This document shows, in pieces, positions 1-8,414 of a DNA stretch of 13,482 bases. Made by a program: the position numbers and the translations under genes. Each line of letters begins with the position of its first letter. Position 1 is the first letter of the stretch. Source of the stretch: Anaerolineaceae bacterium (lineage in GTDB: Bacteria > Chloroflexota > Anaerolineae > Anaerolineales > Anaerolineaceae); contig JAUXFJ010000013.1 in assembly GCA_030620065.1 (NCBI GenBank), forward strand, positions 1 to 13,482, given 5' to 3'. A model generated the notes under the pieces. That model was not told the origin of the DNA and ran no database searches. It worked only from the letters and a program-made list of their open reading frames with translations.

Positions 1-164
1 AAGACAAGTCCTTCGCCGCAGGAGCCAATCGCGAAGAGATCAACAAGGCAGCCGAGGAATTTAACATTGAGTTGTGGGAGCATGTCGATAACGTCATTCT
101 TGCCATGCGCTCCATTGCTCAAGACCTGGATCTTGCTGATGAAAATATTGAAAGAACAGGGTGA
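1..164 (+). CDS. HD-superfamily hydrolase, C-terminal fragment
   Basis: Only the last 53 codons are present; the reading frame enters from the left edge in frame 3 and ends with TGA at 162-164. The visible protein begins DKSFAAGANREEI and continues through an amphipathic helix with LWEHVDNVILAMRSIA to the C-terminus. This resembles the C-terminal helices of the roughly 180-190 residue HD/HDIG phosphohydrolase family, where an 'FA...NRE-I' segment precedes a helix with a conserved 'AM..IA' pattern. The metal-binding HD motif lies outside the window, so neither substrate nor activity can be judged. The next gene starts within a few bases (GTG overlapping the stop, or ATG 5 nt later), so the two are probably co-transcribed. 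The family call rests on sequence resemblance recalled from the C-terminal tail alone. Confidence 0.5.
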   Translation, partial: DKSFAAGANREEINKAAEEFNIELWEHVDNVILAMRSIAQDLDLADENIERTG

Positions 165-169
165 GTAAT

Positions 170-1291
170 ATGATCCTAACTGGAAAAGGTTATTTTCTTT
201 GGCGGATCTTGCAATGTGAAAACGGTGATCCAGAAAAAATCGCCAATCAGGCTAGCGATGCCGGCCTTTCGCATATGATCATCAAGGTCGCAGATGGTGC
301 TTTCCCGTATAACTACGACCGGGATAAAAAGATAGACTATGTACCAGATCTAGTGAATGCACTAAGAGCCAGAAATATTTCGGTGTGGGGCTGGCACTAT
401 GTGTATGGCGGTTATCCACAGCAAGAAGCTGAGATTGCGTTGAAACGCGCCAAACAGTTCGCGCTGGACGGCTATGTTGTCAATGCTGAAGGTGAATATA
501 AATTACCTGGCCGATCAGCAAACGCCAAAATTTTCATGAGCATTTTACGCAAAGGCTTAGGCTCAACACCAATTGCACTCAGTTCTTATCGGTATCCCAC
601 ACTGCACCGCGAATTCCCATGGAGTGCATTTATCGAAAGATGCGACTTAATGATGCCTCAGGTTTATTGGTTAAAAACACATTATAAAACTGGTGAGCAG
701 TTACCTCGATCAATTCGCGAATTTAAAGATATCTACCCGCACTTGGAAATATTCCCAACTGGACCTACTTTTAAACAATGGGGATGGATTCCCTATAAGG
801 AAGAGATTGTTGAATTCATGAACGCTGCAAAAACCATGGGCTTGCCAGGCGTGAATTTTTACTCCTTTGATGAAAGCCTCCTTTATATGCAAGATATTTG
901 GGATTTCATCAAGGAATTCAAGTGGTCTGACGAAACGCCGCCTAAAGGGCTTTCTGATCAATTGATTGAAGCATTGAACAGTCGCAATCCTGATCAAATA
1001 TCCGATCTATACCGGGATAACGCTATCCATATCCGCCCTGAACTAACCGTCCAAGGAAAAGACTCCATCAAACAATGGTATCAACACCTGCTGACCGAAC
1101 TAATCCCCGAGGGCACCTTTTTACTTTCTTCAGCATCTCGTCAGGAAAACACGATCACATTCAATTGGCAAGTGCAAAATGCCAACACCTCGATTTTAAT
1201 CTACGGACAGGATACGATTGGTCTGGTCGAAGAAAAGATCAGTTATCACTACTCATTTTTCTCTTCAGAACCAATAGAATCGGAAGTCTAG
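170..1291 (+). CDS. Glycosidase-like TIM-barrel protein with C-terminal NTF2/SnoaL-like domain
   Basis: The frame is open from GTG at 161, but ATG at 170 is preferred because GGTGA at 160-164 is a good Shine-Dalgarno match 5 nt upstream; this gives 373 residues. Numbering from the GTG, eight candidate beta strands alternate with helices, as in a TIM barrel: near 10-18, 38-45 (MIIKVADG), 73-84 (ISVWGWHYVYGG), 104-112 (GYVVNAEGE), 137-145, 162-170 (LMMPQVYW), 195-204 and 229-238 (VNFYSFDE). This is the look of GH25-like or other putative glycoside hydrolases. Acidic candidates for catalysis are E110/E112 and D237/E238; where GH25 enzymes usually have an Asp-x-Glu on strand 4, this protein has N108-A-E110. 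Residues about 264-365 form a separate module, with 'LIEALNSRNPDQISDLYRDNA' replaced here by its key features: an initial helix, an L-Y-x-D-N-A turn and 'V-x-G-K-x-x-I', typical of NTF2/SnoaL-like folds. No signal peptide or membrane segment is seen, so a cytoplasmic location is likely. The substrate is unknown. Confidence 0.7.
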   Translation: MILTGKGYFLWRILQCENGDPEKIANQASDAGLSHMIIKVADGAFPYNYDRDKKIDYVPDLVNALRARNISVWGWHYVYGGYPQQEAEIALKRAKQFALDGYVVNAEGEYKLPGRSANAKIFMSILRKGLGSTPIALSSYRYPTLHREFPWSAFIERCDLMMPQVYWLKTHYKTGEQLPRSIREFKDIYPHLEIFPTGPTFKQWGWIPYKEEIVEFMNAAKTMGLPGVNFYSFDESLLYMQDIWDFIKEFKWSDETPPKGLSDQLIEALNSRNPDQISDLYRDNAIHIRPELTVQGKDSIKQWYQHLLTELIPEGTFLLSSASRQENTITFNWQVQNANTSILIYGQDTIGLVEEKISYHYSFFSSEPIESEV

Positions 1292-1343
1292 GCACTAATC
1301 TCCAATCATAATATCCAGATCAGATAAATAGTTAATAATAGCA

Positions 1344-1373
1344 AAAGACCTTGCTCTGCAGAGCAAGGTCTTT
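1344..1373. terminator. Bidirectional terminator palindrome between convergent genes
   Basis: A perfect inverted repeat: AAAGACCTTGCTC at 1344-1356, a self-complementary TGCA centre, and GAGCAAGGTCTTT at 1361-1373. It lies between the stop of the + strand glycosidase-like gene (1291) and the stop of the - strand topoisomerase gene (1401). The stem ends in A/T runs on both sides (TTT on the + transcript, TTTT on the - transcript), so one hairpin can end both transcripts. The U-tracts are short, so efficiency is uncertain, but position and symmetry make this reading the simplest. Confidence 0.8.
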
Positions 1374-1400
1374 CATAAACATGTCAAGTTACCTTCTCAC

Positions 1401-3848
1401 TTAAACTTTTTTCCAATACTTGACCATATCATCAGGTTGAGTAAAACCAACAATTTCATCTCTAGGTTTAACCTCAATAATCGCTTGCCCATTCGCCAAT
1501 CTCGTGCGCTTAGGCGCATCGTCGATTCTAATTATTCGGCTGGCTGCCCGTTTGAAATGACAAACCCCTTTTCTGGATAATTTCCCAATCATTTGAACCA
1601 TCAACTGGTCGCTCACCCCAAGCTTCCAGGTGATCACTCCTAGTCCATAGCGCCCTTGAGCAGGAAAATTCTTCGGATCCATATACTTGGCTTTTCCAGA
1701 TTTCGTCATTATGAAAACTGACCCAGGCTTCTTGAGCATGCCTGCACCGATAACAAAATCACCTTCCTTCAATTTGATTCCACTTACCCCAGCAGCAATC
1801 AACCCCATCGGTCTGACTTTATCCACACCAAACCGTATACTCATACCATTCGCTGTACTGATGAGCAGATCTTCTTGGCCTTGGGTGAACAAGATACTGC
1901 ATAATTCATCCCCCTCATTTATCCGCGTCAATATGAAATTGGTCGCAGATGGACCTGGGAGGTCGCTGACCATCGACCGCTTAACCATGCCCAATCTACT
2001 AATTGTTAAGATATTGATTTCTGGAATATCAGAAATATCCATTGGCACAGAGAAAACGCCTGATATCTGTTCTTCATCAGCCAGGGGAGCAATTGTTTGA
2101 ATTTTCACACCCTCCCGTGGGGAATTTTGTACTGGAACAGCTAAAGAATGAATTGCAGCCCCATTGCCGTTTTTAGTAACCAGAAAAATAGTTTGATGCG
2201 AACTGGTCCGCAGAAGATGCCGAGGGGCATCCTTCCCGCTAATTCTGTATGGTTTATCCTCGCTTGTGCGTGATATTTTCCCGTCTTTAGTGATAGCAAT
2301 CCAAAAACTCTCTTCTGGCATCACATCAGTTTGTGTTAGCAGATCAGCTGCCACAGAGCCTTCTTCCAGGTGTATTATCTGTGTACGTCGGCTGTCACCG
2401 TACCTTTCTTTAACTTCTTTCAATTCGTCGATTACAACTTGGCGCATTTTTTTAGCTGAACGAAGCAGGTTGTTCAATTCCTTGACACGAACTTTTATCT
2501 CTTGATACTCAACATCAATCTTTTTACGCTCCAGCGCTGCTAATCTGCGCAGCGGCATATCAAGGATAGCTTGAGCTTGAACCTCATCCAGCTTGAAACG
2601 CTTCATTAAATTTGTTCGCGCTGTTTCAACGCTCCGTGAATGTTTAATGATCTCAATGACTTCATCAAGATTCTGGAGTGCAATTCGCAGTGCTTCCAGA
2701 ATATGTAAACGCTCCTCGCCTTTCCGCAGCAAAAACATACTGCGTCGTTTGATAACACTCAATCGATGTTCTGCATAAACGCGCAACGCTTGTTTTAACG
2801 AAAGTCTATGTGGCTCCCCACCAACTAAAGCAAGTAAATTGATGCCAAAAGTATTTTGCATTGGTGTGCGCTTATAAAGGATGCTCAGAATATTCTCAGG
2901 ATCAGCCTTTTTACTTAATTCAATGACGATACGCATCCCCTGACGGTCGGACTCGTCCCGCAAATCAACGATACCCTCAGCTTTACCATCTCGAGTAAGT
3001 TCCGCAATACGCTCGATCAAGGAAGATTTATTAGTCATGAAAGGAAGTTCAGATACTATAATACGTGTACGTCCGCGGCTCATTTCCTCTAATCTGACAC
3101 GCGCACGAATCTTGATCCGTCCCTTCCCACTTCCATAAGCTTGAGATAGGGGGTCAGATTTGTCATCCTGAATGATTAAACCAGCTGTAGGAAAATCGGG
3201 ACCCTTGACAAACCGCATCAGATCTTCTACGGAAATATCATCCAATTTATCCCAGTTCTCAAGCATCATTGTTAGCGCATCAACTATTTCCCCCAAATTA
3301 TGCGGCGGGATATTGGTTGCCATACCTACCGCGATACCGGATGCTCCATTTACTAAAAGATTTGGGATTGCCGAAGGTAATACTACAGGTTCCCTGAGAG
3401 AGCCGTCGAAGTTTTCAACAAAGTCTACCGTGTCCATATCAAGTTGACGTAATATATCCATAGAGATTTCAGTTAAGCGCGCTTCTGTGTAACGCATGGC
3501 GGCAGGTGGATCACCATCCACGCTGCCAAAATTGCCTTGACCTCCAACAAGCATATAGCGCTCTGAAAAGTCTTGCGCCATCCTTGCCATTGCTTCATAG
3601 ACAGCCATATCCCCATGCGGATGGTATTTTCCCAACACTTCGCCAACGATGCGTGCGGATTTTTTATGCGCACTACCCGAGCGTAATCCCATATCATACA
3701 TAGCATACAAGATTCGACGCTGTACAGGTTTTAGTCCATCACGCGCATCGGGCAATGCCCGCGACACAATCACGCTCATAGCATAATCAAGATAGGACTG
3801 CTGCATCTCATCATTGATATTCACTTTCTTTACCGAACCCAAATCCAT
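1401..3848 (-). CDS. gyrA: DNA gyrase / topoisomerase IV subunit A (type IIA topoisomerase)
   Basis: 815 residues, near the usual 800-880 for GyrA/ParC. This subunit cleaves and rejoins DNA and works as a heterotetramer with a GyrB/ParE ATPase. The ATG start has AAAGGAG (3856-3862) 7 nt upstream. The N-terminal breakage-reunion domain is intact: 'SYLDYAMSVIVSRALPDARDGLKPVQRR' features near residues 18-45, a 'KYHPHGD' segment at 74-80, and the catalytic Tyr120 in AAMRYTEARL. The tower and coiled-coil region runs to about 500. The C-terminal region (about 510-810) shows six recurrent blade-like units of the pinwheel domain. Two oddities are seen. At the position of E. coli Ser83 there is Met81, with Glu85 at the Asp87 position. 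Where the GyrA box (QRRGGKG) belongs, residues 534-540 read YRISGKD, sharing only R, G and K; a box-like QGRYGLG occurs later at 731-737. The protein may therefore act like topoisomerase IV rather than as a supercoiling gyrase; the sequence cannot settle gyrA versus parC. It follows rpoC but is separated from it by a terminator. Confidence 0.93.
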   Translation of the reverse strand: MDLGSVKKVNINDEMQQSYLDYAMSVIVSRALPDARDGLKPVQRRILYAMYDMGLRSGSAHKKSARIVGEVLGKYHPHGDMAVYEAMARMAQDFSERYMLVGGQGNFGSVDGDPPAAMRYTEARLTEISMDILRQLDMDTVDFVENFDGSLREPVVLPSAIPNLLVNGASGIAVGMATNIPPHNLGEIVDALTMMLENWDKLDDISVEDLMRFVKGPDFPTAGLIIQDDKSDPLSQAYGSGKGRIKIRARVRLEEMSRGRTRIIVSELPFMTNKSSLIERIAELTRDGKAEGIVDLRDESDRQGMRIVIELSKKADPENILSILYKRTPMQNTFGINLLALVGGEPHRLSLKQALRVYAEHRLSVIKRRSMFLLRKGEERLHILEALRIALQNLDEVIEIIKHSRSVETARTNLMKRFKLDEVQAQAILDMPLRRLAALERKKIDVEYQEIKVRVKELNNLLRSAKKMRQVVIDELKEVKERYGDSRRTQIIHLEEGSVAADLLTQTDVMPEESFWIAITKDGKISRTSEDKPYRISGKDAPRHLLRTSSHQTIFLVTKNGNGAAIHSLAVPVQNSPREGVKIQTIAPLADEEQISGVFSVPMDISDIPEINILTISRLGMVKRSMVSDLPGPSATNFILTRINEGDELCSILFTQGQEDLLISTANGMSIRFGVDKVRPMGLIAAGVSGIKLKEGDFVIGAGMLKKPGSVFIMTKSGKAKYMDPKNFPAQGRYGLGVITWKLGVSDQLMVQMIGKLSRKGVCHFKRAASRIIRIDDAPKRTRLANGQAIIEVKPRDEIVGFTQPDDMVKYWKKV

Positions 3849-3893
3849 AATGCTGCTCCTTTAAACCTATCACATTGCCAACTTTAGCTTGAG

Positions 3894-3921
3894 TTAATAA
3901 TATATCAATACTCAAGAACAA
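3894..3921 (-). promoter_or_regulatory. Possible promoter of the topoisomerase A subunit gene
   Basis: On the - strand, TTGTTC (3916-3921) and TATTAA (3894-3899) are separated by 16 nt. They lie about 45 nt upstream of the start codon and just past the rpoC terminator. A promoter is needed here if the terminator works, but the region is AT-rich and other hexamer pairs could be chosen, so this assignment is tentative. Confidence 0.3.
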
Positions 3922-3943
3922 TTGACCAGCTATAATATAGCAT

Positions 3944-3979
3944 AAAAAAATCCCGAGGCGTTGAACTACCTCGGGATTT
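3944..3979 (-). terminator. Rho-independent terminator of rpoC
   Basis: On the - strand, 17 nt after the rpoC stop codon, AAATCCCGAGG (3969-3979) pairs perfectly with CCTCGGGATTT (3948-3958) across a 10-nt loop and runs into a stretch of seven Ts (3944-3950). This is a textbook intrinsic terminator. It separates rpoC from the downstream topoisomerase gene. Confidence 0.93.
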
Positions 3980-3995
3980 GTGGATTAGTTAAATA

Positions 3996-6900
3996 CTATT
4001 TCTTAGAATCAAGCTCACCGTCTGGAAGGTTATCTACATTGAGGGCATCTTCGATATCATCATCTTCGTCATCGTTAAAGATATTCAAACGATCAACTTC
4101 AATATCTGCCTTTCCAGGCTGGTATTCTTCTGCTTCCAGCTCCTGTGAGAATCGACCAGGTTCAAAACCAGTACCAGCAGGGATAAGCTTGCCGATAATA
4201 ACATTCTCTTTAAGTCCATAGAGTGGATCTTCCCGGGAAGCTATTGCAGCTCCTGCCAACACTTTAATGGTATGTTGGAACGAAGATGCTGAGAGGAATG
4301 ATTCAGTGCTTAAGGAAGCTTTCGTGATGCCTAAAAGGACTTCCACGAAACGAGCAGGTTTCTTGCCCAGCGCGATTAGCTCTTCATTAGTATTTCGAAC
4401 CTCAAGGCGATCTACCAGATTTTGCGGAAGATAATTTGTATCCCCAGGCCGGATGATCTGCACCTTGTTCAACATCTTCCGAATGATTACCTCAAAATGC
4501 TTATCGTTAATATTCTGCCCTTGCGTTCGATAAACCTGTTGAACTTTGCTTATCAAGTACATTGCACAGGCATCTCGCCCATTTATACGTAAAATTACAT
4601 GCGGATTCAAAGAACCTTCAGTCAAGGGTTGACCAGCAGTCACATGATCACCATCGCTAATAATCAAACGCGATGATGATGGAATTTCATAGTCCTCAGT
4701 CTCACGATTCTCATAAGATACGATCACCTTACGTTCCTCGATGCGAACACGACCGCCACGTTGGGCAGTTATCACTGCCTCATCAAGACTTGCCAGTGTC
4801 GCACCAACTTCTACCTCATCTTCTTCTTTGGCTTCAATTTTCCATTCTGCAGGGATATCATAGACATCTGAAACCATTTCGCTTTGATCAACACGAACCA
4901 AGCGTTGGTCAGCAAATTTATCAGAATCAACCACATGTGCAGTACCGGAAATTCTGCTGACAATCGCCTCACCCTTTGGTGCCTTACGGGCCTCGAACAG
5001 TTCCTCAACACGCGGTAAACCAGTTGTAATATCTCCTCCAACAGCAACACCACCAGTATGGAAGGTTCGCAAGGTTAACTGTGTGCCCGGTTCACCGATT
5101 GACTGCGCAGCAACAATACCAACAGCCGCCCCCAGTTTGACCATCTTGCCTCGACCAAGATCAACACCATAACACCTTGCGCAAATACCATGAACTAATT
5201 CACAAGTCATAGGTGAACGAACCTTCACCGATTCAACATCCGCGCTAATCACTTTACGAACCAATTCATAAGAAAGGAGTTCATTCCTGTTCGCGATGAT
5301 TTCTCCAGTCTTTGGATGCACAACACGCTCAGCCAGCAACCGCCCATATAAACGGGTAGACATTGGTTCACCAGCAATGTCATCATTCTTATTAATGATG
5401 ATTCCATCTTCCGTACCACAGTCTTCATTATTGATGATCACATCCTGTGCAATATCAACAAGACGTCGTGTAAGGTAACCAGCATCAGCAGTTCGAAGCG
5501 CCGTATCTGCCAAACCTTTTCTGGCACCATGGGTTGAGATAAAATACTCCAACACATTCAAACCCTCGCGGAAGTTAGAGCGAATAGGCATTGGAATGAT
5601 CCTGCCGGCTGGGTCAGCCATCAAACCACGCATCCCAGCGAGCTGAGAAATTGGGGCAAACCCACCTTTAGTAGCCCCCGAGTTTGCCATCGTGGCCAAG
5701 CTGCCATTTGGATCCATATGTTCTCGAACAGCTTGGGCTACCGTTTTTGTCGTATTCTGCCAAACTTCGATCACATGCTCATCTTGTTCTTGCTCAGTAA
5801 GCAAACCGCGGCGGAAATCACGCTGTACCCTTTCTACTTCATCAAGTGCTTCCTGGATAATCTCCGTCTTCTCTGGCGGAATGCTAATATCCGCAATAGA
5901 AAGCGTAATCCCAGAACGCGTGGCATAAACAAATCCTATATCTTTAATTTTATCGGCAACTTCCGTGGTTGCCTCTTGCCCTGAGATCTCATATAATTCA
6001 CCGATCAGATCTTTTAAACTGCCTTTATCCAAAACAGCGTTATAAAAACGCATTTCTGGCGTCAGAGTGTCATTGAAGATGACACGTCCAACCGTCGTAT
6101 CGATGATGCGAAGTTCTGATTCATCTAAACGATTATTCAGATCGTCATACCAAGTCATAGCGCGTATCTTAATATGTGCATGAATGTTCAATTGTTTAAG
6201 CTCATACGCCATAATCACTTCATCAATGTCTATAAATATGCGTCCATCGCCAGTATGGTCAGTATGATCATCCATTGTTAAATAATAGACACCCAACACC
6301 ATGTCCTTGGAAGGACTGATAATTGGTTCTCCGCTGGCTGGTTTAAGCAGGTTCTTTGTCGCCAGCATCAGTTCACGCGCTTCAGTAACTGCTTTTGATG
6401 AAAGCGGAACATGCACTGCCATTTGGTCACCGTCAAAGTCAGCGTTAAATGCTGTTGTGACCAATGGATGAAGCTGGATCGCACTACCCTCAACTAACAC
6501 TGGCTCAAAGGCTTGAATGCCGAGGCGATGAAGCGTTGGTGCACGGTTTAATAACACTGGTCGCTTCTTAATGACTTCTTCCAAAACTTCCCAAACCTCT
6601 GGCCTGTTTCGTTCAATGAAGCGCTTAGCACCTTTAATATTTGTTGTATACCCGTCGTTGACCAAACTGGATATCACAAATGGTCTAAAAAGTTCCAAAG
6701 CCATTGTTTTGGGTAAACCACATTGATGCAGGAGTAAATTCGGTCCAACTACGATCACAGAACGACCTGAGTAATCCACGCGTTTGCCTAATAAGTTCCG
6801 TCGGAAGCGACCCTTCTTGCCTTTAAGCATATCGCTAAGTGAACGTAGTTCCCGGCGACCGCGGCGAGAAAGCATCTTTCCACGCTGCGAATTGTCAACT

Positions 6901-8324
6901 AAGGAATCCACTGCCTCCTGAAGCATGCGCTTTTCATTACGCACGATCACATCCGGTGCGCCGAGTTCGAGCAGACGTTTTAAACGATTGTTACGATTGA
7001 TCACGCGCCGATACAGATCATTTAAGTCTGAAGTTGCAAATCTGCCCCCATCCAATTGCACCATTGGCCGCAAATCAGGAGGGATCACAGGCAGCATGGA
7101 CAGAATCATCCATTCCGGTTTATTTGTAGAACGACGGAATGCTTCCACAACTTTCAATCGGCTGGTTGCTTTCTTTCGCTTCTGCTTGCTGCGAGTAGTC
7201 CTGACTTCATTCCACAGTCCTTCAGCCAAAGCGTCCAAGTCCAAACGTTTAAGGATATCAAGAAAAGCCTCAGCTCCCATATCAGCTTTAAACACTTGCC
7301 CCCAACGTGATTTCAGTCCACGGTAATGTGCCTCACTCAGGAATGTGAATGGTTGCAACTCATATAGTTCATCTTGCAATTTCGTATTTTCAGATTGCAA
7401 AACCGCTGCCCGATCTTCCATTTGCACCCGTAGTACATTCATCGTTTCTTCAGCTTCAGCCTTGATCACCTCTTTTTCCATATTGAGCTTTTCGAGTTTA
7501 AGGTCTTTTTCATCTTTAAGATCATGTTCCGATACTTCCATTAAACCTTTTACAATCTTCTGCACTTTTGCAATATGTTTGGAAGTAACTTTTACGCCAA
7601 TCTCGACAATAGTTTCTTCTTTACCAACAGCAGAAAAACTGATAGCCTTTCGTACTGTTTTACCCGTTTTCCCCTGCAGTTCTCGTTCTAGTCGCTGACC
7701 TTCTTGAATCACAGGTTCAAAGCGACTAGCGGTTTGTTCGTCAAAGCTGCTTATGACAGCTTCCATTTTTGTTTTCAGTTCTATGATTTGACCGTCGCGT
7801 AGCTTCTTAATTTCGGCAATCTGAGCATCGATTTGTTCACTAAGTTCTCTTTCGGAAACACTAATTTCATCCTCGAGCCGAGTCAGAGCTTTTTGACGTG
7901 CATCTTCATCAACATATGTCACAATGTATTGAGCAAAGTATAAAACGCGATCAAGATTACGCCGAGAGATATCCAACAATAAACCTAAATACGAAGGGAT
8001 TCTGCGGGTATACCAAATATGTGCCACTGGAGAGGCTAACTCAATATGCCCCATTCTTTCACGCCGTACAGAAGATCTTGTTACTTCGACACCGCATTTA
8101 TCACAGACTATACCCTTATAACGTGGATTCTTGTATTTCCCGCAATAACACTGCCAGTCGCGTGTCGGCCCAAAAATCGCCTCACAAAACAAGCCATCTT
8201 TTTCCGGGCGCAGCCGGCGGTAGTTGATCGTTTCAGGCTTCAAAACTTCGCCATAAGACCAACTTCGAATAGTCTCAGGCGAAGCCAGATTTATACGGAG
8301 CGCTTTCATTCCCTTAGTTTCCAC
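3996..8324 (-). CDS. rpoC: DNA-directed RNA polymerase subunit beta'
   Basis: 1442 residues. Beta' forms the clamp and half the active site of RNA polymerase. The GTG start is supported by a perfect AGGAGG 6 nt upstream; an internal ATG at codon 6 has only a weak, too-close SD. The N-terminal zinc site is C59, C61, C74, C77. Switch/rudder sequence RNLLGKRVDYSGRSVIVVGP is at about 509-528. The catalytic NADFDGDQ is at 627-634, with D629, D631 and D633 holding Mg. The second zinc site is C969, C1041, C1048, C1051. The trigger loop (about 1073-1105, with IGEPGTQLTLRTFHTGG) has no large SI3-type insertion. Between YFAQYIV (129-135) and the MGAEA motif (349-353) there are about 210 residues where E. 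coli has about 50; these look like two long charged helical arms flanking a beta-rich patch. The bridge-helix start (882-894) differs from the usual SGARG form. The C-terminus is an acidic tail (1418-1427). rpoB, the usual upstream partner, is absent; a histidine kinase gene lies upstream. Confidence 0.98.
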   Translation of the reverse strand: METKGMKALRINLASPETIRSWSYGEVLKPETINYRRLRPEKDGLFCEAIFGPTRDWQCYCGKYKNPRYKGIVCDKCGVEVTRSSVRRERMGHIELASPVAHIWYTRRIPSYLGLLLDISRRNLDRVLYFAQYIVTYVDEDARQKALTRLEDEISVSERELSEQIDAQIAEIKKLRDGQIIELKTKMEAVISSFDEQTASRFEPVIQEGQRLERELQGKTGKTVRKAISFSAVGKEETIVEIGVKVTSKHIAKVQKIVKGLMEVSEHDLKDEKDLKLEKLNMEKEVIKAEAEETMNVLRVQMEDRAAVLQSENTKLQDELYELQPFTFLSEAHYRGLKSRWGQVFKADMGAEAFLDILKRLDLDALAEGLWNEVRTTRSKQKRKKATSRLKVVEAFRRSTNKPEWMILSMLPVIPPDLRPMVQLDGGRFATSDLNDLYRRVINRNNRLKRLLELGAPDVIVRNEKRMLQEAVDSLVDNSQRGKMLSRRGRRELRSLSDMLKGKKGRFRRNLLGKRVDYSGRSVIVVGPNLLLHQCGLPKTMALELFRPFVISSLVNDGYTTNIKGAKRFIERNRPEVWEVLEEVIKKRPVLLNRAPTLHRLGIQAFEPVLVEGSAIQLHPLVTTAFNADFDGDQMAVHVPLSSKAVTEARELMLATKNLLKPASGEPIISPSKDMVLGVYYLTMDDHTDHTGDGRIFIDIDEVIMAYELKQLNIHAHIKIRAMTWYDDLNNRLDESELRIIDTTVGRVIFNDTLTPEMRFYNAVLDKGSLKDLIGELYEISGQEATTEVADKIKDIGFVYATRSGITLSIADISIPPEKTEIIQEALDEVERVQRDFRRGLLTEQEQDEHVIEVWQNTTKTVAQAVREHMDPNGSLATMANSGATKGGFAPISQLAGMRGLMADPAGRIIPMPIRSNFREGLNVLEYFISTHGARKGLADTALRTADAGYLTRRLVDIAQDVIINNEDCGTEDGIIINKNDDIAGEPMSTRLYGRLLAERVVHPKTGEIIANRNELLSYELVRKVISADVESVKVRSPMTCELVHGICARCYGVDLGRGKMVKLGAAVGIVAAQSIGEPGTQLTLRTFHTGGVAVGGDITTGLPRVEELFEARKAPKGEAIVSRISGTAHVVDSDKFADQRLVRVDQSEMVSDVYDIPAEWKIEAKEEDEVEVGATLASLDEAVITAQRGGRVRIEERKVIVSYENRETEDYEIPSSSRLIISDGDHVTAGQPLTEGSLNPHVILRINGRDACAMYLISKVQQVYRTQGQNINDKHFEVIIRKMLNKVQIIRPGDTNYLPQNLVDRLEVRNTNEELIALGKKPARFVEVLLGITKASLSTESFLSASSFQHTIKVLAGAAIASREDPLYGLKENVIIGKLIPAGTGFEPGRFSQELEAEEYQPGKADIEVDRLNIFNDDEDDDIEDALNVDNLPDGELDSKK

Positions 8325-8414
8325 TCAAAACCTCCTGCGATTATGGGAGAAAATACCTAATAAACGCGGAAACAGCCTGAGACAAGCATTTAATCTCAGA
8401 TTTTCGATCCGCAT
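8325..8414 (-). CDS. Short leader ORF upstream of rpoC (29 codons, putative)
   Basis: Within the predicted rpoC 5' leader an ATG at 8412-8414 opens a 29-codon frame (begins MRIENLRLN, ends NRRRF). Its TGA (8325-8327) is immediately followed by the GTG start of rpoC, and its last codons contain the rpoC Shine-Dalgarno. GGAGG directly abuts the ATG, which is too close for normal initiation, so translation is uncertain. The peptide is rich in Arg and Leu and resembles nothing I recognise. If translated, termination beside the GTG would allow translational coupling to rpoC. The open frame may be chance, since only 90 nt are involved. Confidence 0.3.
   Translation of the reverse strand: MRIENLRLNACLRLFPRLLGIFSHNRRRF
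8331..8336 (-). promoter_or_regulatory. Ribosome binding site deciding the GTG start of rpoC
   Basis: AGGAGG on the - strand, 6 nt before GTG at 8322-8324. It is a full match to the anti-SD core and selects the GTG over the ATG five codons further in. Confidence 0.85.

Noticed and set aside
7345..7698. Long + strand open frame opposite rpoC
   Set aside because: Ser/Thr-rich antisense shadow of the coiled-coil coding region, with no family resemblance; the same applies to other + strand frames opposite the topoisomerase, kinase and peptidase genes.
8377..8399. Hairpin in the rpoC leader (CTGAGA and TCTCAG arms, 11-nt loop) as an attenuator
   Set aside because: The stem is only 6 bp, no U-tract follows, and no competing structure is evident.
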